A stretch of DNA of 64,000 nucleotides from Rhineura floridana (taxonomy: Eukaryota > Chordata > Lepidosauria > Squamata > Rhineuridae): positions 91,780,838-91,844,837 of the forward strand of contig NC_084485.1 in the NCBI RefSeq assembly GCF_030035675.1, written 5' to 3'. Numbering within the stretch: position 1 is the stretch's first letter; every line of letters starts with the position of its first letter. The translations under genes were made by a program, and so were the position numbers. The notes beneath the pieces were generated by a model. The model was not told where the DNA came from, searched no databases, and worked only from the letters and a program-made list of their open reading frames with translations. Shown here in pieces: positions 53,901-62,900 of this stretch.

Positions 53901-56900
53901 GTGAGTGTAGAAACCTCTGACTTTTGCATGGCCAGAATGTATCCTAATGTACAAGAGTCACATTCATTGCTCCATGCACTTTTGCCTCTAGTCCTGATCA
54001 CATTTGCTTCTGCCCACCCCACCCCCGCTTCAACTTGGAGGTAGCCTCCAGAAGATTCCTATGAAGCAGTGTGGCCTTCAGGCTAAAAGAGGACCCCATC
54101 CCTGGCTTAATGTATTTGTATAGTTCCTCTGGCCTGTGAACTGCCTGCAGCAAAGCTCTCTCTAAAAAGAAGACATTCTCACCTAAGCTGTTTTGCAATG
54201 CGAATAGTGGTCACCTGTGCACATTTCCTGCGTGAACGAAGAGTCAGTATTGGGTGCCTGGCTTCTGTTTCTTGGTCTTCACCTAAACTGCAGGGGGGAG
54301 AAATAACACAGGTTTTTCTGACTTCCTTGAACAAGGACACTTGTTCCAACTTGAATGACAGAAAGTGCTGGCTTTCTGAATTTTCACAAATTGTCACTTC
54401 AGCACCTTTCTGAAAAGTTTAGCACAAGGTCAGATACAGAATGTGCAAAGTGTAGCCAATGTTCCTTGTTCATGCAGCCTTTCAGAGCACTTCAGCGTAG
54501 GCATGTAATCTGGAAACCAAGTATTACTCAATGACCTGGTTCACACATCATAATAAGCCATAATTTGGCTTACCAGGACAATGTAAACGTGCAGGATTGT
54601 GGAGAGGAATTCAGCCATTTTGCTCCTCCCCAGGAGGATTTTTTTACTTCTGCGTCACGCTAACCCAAGGTCTGGCTTAGCATGTTGTCCAAACCCAAGC
54701 TCCTGATTTAAGCTCTCCCCTTGCTAACCTCAAGCTGTAGCCCGGAAACCACAGGGGAGGGAGAGTACAGTTGCACTCAGGTGCTGCTTGTTGGCTTCCC
54801 TTGGGCATCCAGATTGCCACTGTGGGAATAGAATACTGGACTAGATGGGCCACTGGCCTGATTCAGCAGGCTCTTATGTTTAACTAGCTTGGCTACAGCT
54901 CATGGCTAGCGAAGAGACAGCTTAACCAAAAGTCCAGGTTTGAATGATACACTAAGCCAAACATTGGCTTAGCTTAGCATGGTGCAGGAGTAAAAAACAC
55001 TGGGGAGGAATAAAGCAGCTGCAAGCTCCTCTCTGACAGCCTGCACATTTGTGCATTCCCAATAAGGTATAGTTTGGCATACTGTGATGTGCAAATTAGG
55101 CCAGTATCTGTATTGGCCAAATGAGGCTCACTACATCTGTCGACGTTGAGATACATGGTACAAAAATGACGAAGGATTCCACGTACCATACGTCTGCATA
55201 CCATGACCTGATAGGCATATCATTATAGATGTGATGTAAAATTAAGCCTCCCTTTGCTAATACTTTGAATTGTTCTTAGGAATTGTTGCTTGGCTCTTTG
55301 AATCTTTGGATTTCTTAGCTGTCTTGCAAATATTATACCATTTGAGCTAATAGGAAGGACAAACACAAAGCACGCCTCTAAAGATTTTGTGGAAGATAAA
55401 TGTTTCAGTTCTGTAAATATGCCTTTGTTTTATGATATTATGGCTTTAAATTGTTTTAATGTACCCCATTATGGGATTGCTTTGCAATTAAGGGCAGGTT
55501 AAGATATTTCTAAATGAAAACAGCATAGCTCTTGAGAAATGCAACCATATAAATTCTTACCTGGAAATAAGTCCCATAGAACTCAATGGAACTTACCTCT
55601 GTGTAGACATGTGCAGGATTGCATGGTCAGTTTCCTAATTTTCCATCCCTACCTTTAATACCTTTTAAGTCCTTTCTGAGAAGTTGCTTCAAGGACGTAG
55701 CAAGTATAAGTAAAATATACAGTATTTTAGGGATAAAACTATCAACAGGCTCTAATACCACAAGATTGGTTTTATATAAGCGAGAAGCAGAGCCTGGAAG
55801 ATTTTATGGTTATTGAAAAGTAACAGTGGTTTGGATAACATGAAGGGACACAGTTGGATTTTGCCAAATGTTCTAGTATGCAGGGATAGTCAATGTGGTG
55901 TCCTCCAGATGTTGTTTATTTATTTATTTATTTATTTATTTATTAAATTTATATACCGCCCGACGAGCAATAGCTCTCTGGGCGGTGAACATAAAACAGC
56001 ATAAAAATACAATAAATAACAAAACAATACTAAAATACAAGCAACAATCCAACACAATAAACATTTTTAAAATTAAATCAGTGTAATTTAAAATGCTTCA
56101 GAGAATAGGAAGGTTTTGACCTGGCGCCGGAAGGAGAGCAGAGTCGGCGCCAGGCGTACTTCCTCAGGGAGACTGTTCCATAGTTCGGGGGCCACCACTG
56201 AGAAGGCCCTAGATCTTGTCATCACCCTCCGGGCCTCCCTGTGAGTTGGAACCCGGAGGAGGGCCTTCGTAGCAGAACGTAGTGCACGGGCCGGTTCATA
56301 TCGGAAGAGGCGTTCCGCAAGGTATCGTGGTCCCGCACCGTATAAGGCTTTATAGGTTAATACCAACACTTTGAATCTAGCCCGGAAACATATTGGCAAC
56401 CAGTGCAAGCTGGCCAGAACAGGTGTTATATGCTCGGACCGCTTGGTCCTTGTCAGCAATCTGGCCGCCGCATTTTGCACTAGTTGTAGCTTCCGAACTG
56501 TCTTCAAAGGTAGCCCTACGTAAAGCGCATTACAGTAATCCAAACGTGAGGTTACCAGAGCATGTACCACTGATGTAAGGTCCTCTTTACTCAAATAGGG
56601 ACGTAGCTGGGCTACCAACCGAAGTTGGTAAAACGCATTCCTAACCACCGAGGCTACTTGAGCCTCAAGTGAGAGGGAAGAGTCTAAAAAGACTCCCAGA
56701 CTACGAACCCGGTCCTTTAGGGGGAGTGTAACCCCGTCCAGGACAGGGTATATATCCACCATCCGATCAGAGAACCCGTCCACCAACAGCATCTCAGTCT
56801 TGTCTGGATTGAGCTTCAGTTTGTTAACTCTCATCCAGTCCATTGTCGAGGCCAGGCAACGGTTCAGCAAATCGACAGCCTCACCTGAAGAAGATGAAAA

Positions 56901-59900
56901 GGAGAAGTAGAGTTGCGTGTCATCAGCATACTGATGACAACGCACTCCAAAACTCCTGATGACCTCTCCCAACGGCTTCATGTAGATATTAAAAAGCAGG
57001 GGGGACAAAACTGACCCCTGCGGGACCCCATATTGGAGAGCCCGCGGTGTCGAGCAATGTTCCCCAAGCACTACCTTCTGGAGACGACCCGCCAAGTAGG
57101 AGCGGAACCACTGCCAAGCAGTACCTCCAACTCCCAACTCCGCGAGCCTCTCCAGAAGGATACCATGGTCGATGGTATCAAAAGCCGCTGAGAGATCAAG
57201 GAGAATCAACAGAGTTACACTCCCTCTGTCTCTTTCCCGACATAGGTCATCGTACAGGGCGACCAAGGCTGTCTCAGTGCCAAAACCGGGCCTAAAACCC
57301 GATTGAAATGGATCTAGATAATCAGTTTCATCCAATAGCGCCTGGAGTTGAACTCCAACTCTCATCATCTTCAACCAATGGTCAATGATCAGGGATGATG
57401 GGAGCTGTAGTCCAACAATCTAGCAGGCATCACATTGGCTACCCCTGTAGTACACTTATTATTCATATCCTATATTTGTTCTCACCACTAAAAAATAAGC
57501 ATGTTTGGAATGCTATCAATTTACTGCAGAACAAAAGCAAATTAATATTAATGTTCACACACATGTAAAAGGTATTCCTCAGGGATCTCTCTCTTGTTTC
57601 AACAGAAATTATCTGTTAGAGTAGAGAGAATTAGGGAGCAATCCAACTGCTGGGCAGCTGGCAGAGGGGGAGACGGCAGAAAACTCTGCGGGATCTTCTG
57701 CTTGTTTGGGAGCCAGCTGGCCGGAAAGCTCTGGCCAACAGGCATCCCGGGAAGTAAGTGCTTCCCGTAGGCCTGAATGGGATTTACTTTTTTTTTATGC
57801 CTGCGGAGTTCAAAGGGAGATCGGAACCCAGGGGAGGGGTCTAAAGCGTAAATCTCCACCACGGGGAGGGCTGCTGCTGGCGGAGGCTGGCACGGCCAGG
57901 GATCTGCAGCATCCAACTCACCCCAGCCCAGCAGGTGTGTTGGATTGCTCTCTTAGTGTATGTGGCAAAGATGGCCACACTTAAGAATACGGGAGATCAT
58001 GTTGCCACGTGCCACTTACTCTCTGGCATTCTCTTTCACAGCAGAACTCCTAGTTTTGAGACTCGAATCTTGGTTCCTTTGACGAGGAGATGATACATTT
58101 GTGTTGGTTTTTTCGGACTTGTCTCCCAGTGGTTTGATGTCTAGGAACACATCTTCCTCATCAGTATCACGGGACATTTTTGGAGGAGAACCTTTAATGC
58201 CAGCAAATGTCACTTTTCGCTTGAGGGCTGATTGCTCCAGAGGTTCAATAAAATCATAATCTAGAAGCTCAATCATGTCTTGTTCTGCCAACCTACTTCT
58301 GGGTTTTGTTGGACCTAAAATCCAAAAGTATCAAAATAAGTAAGTTTTTATCAAGGCAACAAACAGTTTTGAACTCACATGTGCCAGAAGGTCTAAAAAG
58401 ATTACATTTCAGTTGAGAGCATTTAAGCAACGCAGAATAAAGCTTTCAAACAGGAAGTCCACAATATGGTTCAGAGTTCAAATGCTTTTTTTGCTTTTAG
58501 AAAATAAATAGGGTTGTGTGGGCTTTTTTCCCTTAGCACATTTGTTCCATCAGTATCAATATAACCTCATTATTTCTGTTTGTATGTCCAAGTAACAAAG
58601 TGGATGGACAGAGTTCAATTTCTTCTCAAGCTCTAGCACAAGCGTTCAAACTTTCATGGAAAAGCAACACAAATTTCCCTTTAACACCTTCACATCCACA
58701 AGACTGCTCTTATATAAATGATATAAAATTAGTTGCTAACAGAAGACATAATCCAACATAAATTGTAAATTGAATACATGCAGTTTGGGATCATAAATTT
58801 GGAGACCATGATTATTCAGGGTGGATAAAAATCAGTGTTTTTTAAAAAAAAAAAAACACAGACCAGATTTTTAAAATTTTAAATTAGATTTTTTATTTAA
58901 TTCAATTTTTTTTTTAAAAAAAATTAAAATTTCTCTCTCATTCAGTTTGGTCTTATTACAAACATGCTAAACCTACACTTATAGCCTCATAAAAAAGTAT
59001 GAATGGGTCCGTCACACTCACACACATTGAGTTACCCACCAATCAAACATGGGCATTCACTTCAGATTTTCGTATCATGAAAATGGCTCTGCCCAAACTA
59101 ATTACAAACCTTTGATTCTGGGTGTTCAGTTTCTGTTTCTCTTACTAAGGTTACATGTACAAAGACAAAGGCTGTTTGGGAATGGGATTGTTGTTGTTCT
59201 GAGCTTATGTGGTGGTGGAGCTGGGCCACACAAGGCAAAAGGATCAGGACAGAGATAATATAGAAAAGGACAGTTGGAGGCAGAGTAGAAATGAACAGCG
59301 CAGGGGACTGGGAAGAAAAAAGGGAAGAATGGCACAGCTTCCAGTTCCTATATTCCCTCACACTTTTGCCACAGAAGAACTGTCATGGCTTCTGGGTGTA
59401 AGAGAGAACCTTTCTGGGAATATTTTGACAAAATTCCTTCCCTGGGCAAAAAAACAGCAGTTGAAAAAGCAGTAAGTTTCTGACTTCCGGGAAGGGTGAC
59501 TTCGCTTGTGCCTGCTTTTGAGACAGGCTCCCGCCTCAGAAGAAGCTTATTCAGATATAAATCAGTCAGAACATTTTTTTTTTGACTGATGAAATTTCTC
59601 CCGGGCAGGGAGAAACATAGAGATCAACCTCAAAAGCCTGTTTTTGTTGGGAGGACTGGATTTCATTAATTTATGAGAAAAGGTCCAGCCAGCAATGCCG
59701 GACGGACTTCCGAACAAGCTCTATCTGATTAATGCGATACGTTTATCTTTTCTTCAAAGAGAAAACGGACTAACAGGCAAGCACTCTTCTTTCTATTTTT
59801 TTTTTTTACTTGGTTTAAATTGTTGCAGCAAAAAGAGATTTGTCAAATGAATCAGCTTTAAAGAACTTCTGGGTGAGCTATAACTCTTCTCTGTTATTCA

Positions 59901-62900
59901 CGAAATTAACAGCTTATCTCTGTTTCTATTGCAAAAAGCTGTCCTGGAAGTGCATTCTAAAGATATAAACAGAAGAGGGATTTCTATTCCGAGGAGAAAA
60001 AAATAAAAAATATGAACTTTGGAACATTATATTGTCTGGGACTATTCTCTTTTTGGTCTATTTTATTTTGACGAATCTGCTTCTTCACGACGCCACTAAC
60101 TGTTTTGATGCTGGGAACTAAATTTGTTTTGTATTCTTGAATATAGAGAGATAAGGCAGGCTGCTCTGTTTATACTGTGATGTCATCAAGCCTGGAATAT
60201 TAACCCAATTGTTGCTGAAATAAGAAGTGGTTCTTCTTTATTTTTGTTTTGTTTTGTTTTGTTGGTTTTAAAAATGGCAATCAAGAAAGTGGCTGAGAAT
60301 CTGGAAGTAATTATGTTTCAGAAAATAATGGATGAGATTGAGATAACGAAACAAACCCTGCGACAGGGCAGTAAGGAGCTGAAAATGGAACTGAGCAAAA
60401 TGACGCAGGAGCTTAAAGAAATAGGGGATCCTGTGAGAGAGGAGAATGAGATCAGAGATGAGAAAAGAAAAAATAAAGGGAAGATACAAGCCCTGGAGAT
60501 TGGAACAAATGTGGAATTGGAAAAAGATCTGGAGTTTATGGATATTAGAAATAAAATCTACTGTTTGGAATTTAACGTTATCTCTGAAGAAATTAATGAA
60601 GATATTAGAGATAAAGTTATCAATGGCTTGGATAATTTTCTGGACTGGAATGACGTGATGGAGCTTGATATAGAGAAAATCTATGGAATTAACTGCAGCC
60701 ATGTGATAATGGAAAAACTCTCAAGAGATGAGCCAGTGCATTTTGTAAAAAAGAAGAACAGAGATATGACTTTACAACAATATTTCAGCAACTTATTCAG
60801 AATCGATGGCAAGAAAATATTTGGGATAGAGGAAATTCCCATCAGACTCTTATTATATGACTATGGCTATGACAGCAAGATTATTATGGAATACTGATAA
60901 TGGAAGATTGAACACTGAAATTACTGGACTTAACAGGACTATTGAAGATGGAATTAATATGGATAATGGAATAATGGCTATTGAAATTATTGGACTTAAC
61001 AGATTTGATGAGATGGATTAATCGATATGTTTATTTGGAGAAAAATTGATAGATATATTTCTTAAAGAATTGAAACCTCTCTTTGACTTTTTGTGGAAAG
61101 AATAAAGTAATGCCTATGAGATTTGATGATTAATTAAGATAACTACTGGAGGAAAGTGATTTTATAATATAATTTAAGAGACAGGATTGTTATATATTGT
61201 AGACCTATAACTGATCTGCGACAAATGGGAAGTCAACATTTTATTTTTTTGCTTAATCATTTTTGTTTTGTTTTGTTTTTTGTCTTTGAATGTTTTATGA
61301 TTTTGTTTTGTTTGTTTTATGAAAATTTGAATAAAAATTATTGTAAAAAAAAAAATAGCAGTAAGTTTCTGTTTCAGTCTATGAATAAAAATGACAATGC
61401 CACTTGGGAAGATGAGATCAAATTGTAAACATTGTAACGGTAATGTATGTTTAGTTTTGTGAGGACTTGTCAAGAGTTAATAAAATTTGGAAGTTAAAAA
61501 CAAGAGTAGGATAGCCATCAGCATCTACAGCTTGATACAGGCAATATTATGTACCATTTCCTAAATTAATAAAAATCAAGCTATCTAAACAATTACAGAA
61601 AGTATTGTTGTTGTTATGTACCTTCAAGTCGATTACGACTTATGGCGACCCTATGAATCAGTGACCTCCAAGAGCATCTGTCATGAACCACCCTGTTCAG
61701 ATCTTGTAAGTTCAGGTCTGTGGCTTCCTTTATGGAATCAATCCATCTCTTGTATAAAAAATGTAAATTACTGCCTTCAAGTTGATTCCGACTTATGGCG
61801 ACCCTATGAATGGGGTTTTCATGGGTAAGCGGTATTCAGAGGTGGTTTACTATTGCCTCCCTCTGAGGCCGACTGGCCCAAGGTCACCCAGGGAGCCTCT
61901 TGGCTGTGTGAGAATTCGAACCCTGGTCACCCAGGTCGTAGTCCAACACCTTAACCACTACACCATACTGGCTCTCATCTCTTCTTTAGCCTTCCTCTTT
62001 TTCTACTCCCTTCTGTTTTTCCCAGCATTATTGTATTTTCTAGTGAATCATGTCTTCTCGTTATGTGTCCAAGGTATGATAACCTCAGTTTCATCATTTT
62101 AGCTTCTAGTAATAGTTCTGGTTTAATTTGTTCTAACACCCAATTATTTGTCTTTTTCACAGTCCATGGTATACCCTCCTTGTAAAATGCTATATTGAGT
62201 TGTAAATTAACACATTTTAGTAATCAGATTTGCACCATTGTTTAAGAAATATGTGAACAATGAATGAGAAACTTTAATCAAGAGTTTATCTTGGTGAGTT
62301 AAATCAGTAATGTAAATCACCTTGATTTAAATCAATCCACCCTGCCATTCTGTAGGGGCATGGGACATTACTCTTGCTTACAAACCCAATGTAGCCTATG
62401 ATTAACTACTACTAACTGAACAGCAGTCCACAGTGAGCTCATCTCAACTGAGTTATCTGCTGGATCCGATTCCCAAGATCCTTTACACAAGCTGTCTTTG
62501 CTCAGCTTGGGGCCATTTCCCATCCCACATCCCAGGCTTTCCCTAAAGGTCCCCCTGACACTCAGGAGAGGCTTTTCAGGGGACATAAATGGACAGCAGT
62601 AGGAAGAATGGGACAGGGAATTCCTCTTTTGGCAAGCACCCTTGCCTGAGTACAGCATTGGATACCACCTTTTCTTAACTATGGCTCCACTTGTCAATGT
62701 ATTACACTCATGTAGGCACAGAATAGATGCTTATTATCATGACCCACATTCAATTATTAGTATGCCCAGTTCAAGAATCACAGATAGTCTGACTCACAAC
62801 AGCTTCTTTATCCAAAGAACTCATGACAGCATCTACACTAAGCCAAAAAAAGATCCTTACCATATCTGTCCCCCCCACGGCCCCCAATAAAAGATACTAT

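Larger units (their letters stand above)
58817..62344. mobile_element. hAT-like element broken by two LINE insertions
   Basis: The ends are inverted: CAGGGTGGATAAAAATCAGT at the left and TTTAAATCAATCCACCCTG at the right. Inside lie an L1-like element (59483-61356) and a BovB fragment (61604-62171). The remainder, about 1.1 kb, has no long reading frame. No clear 8-bp target duplication remains. Related to the decayed hAT at 35884-36670 by its TTTGATTTAAAT ends. Confidence 0.65.

Noticed and set aside
56088-57374. A 428-codon minus-strand frame as an ORC1-intron gene
   Set aside because: L2 RT and C-terminal region with an L2 3' tail; its first codons are MITE sequence.
61890-61975. tRNA gene suggested by A and B boxes
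   Set aside because: It is the 5' part of a Sauria SINE with target duplications.
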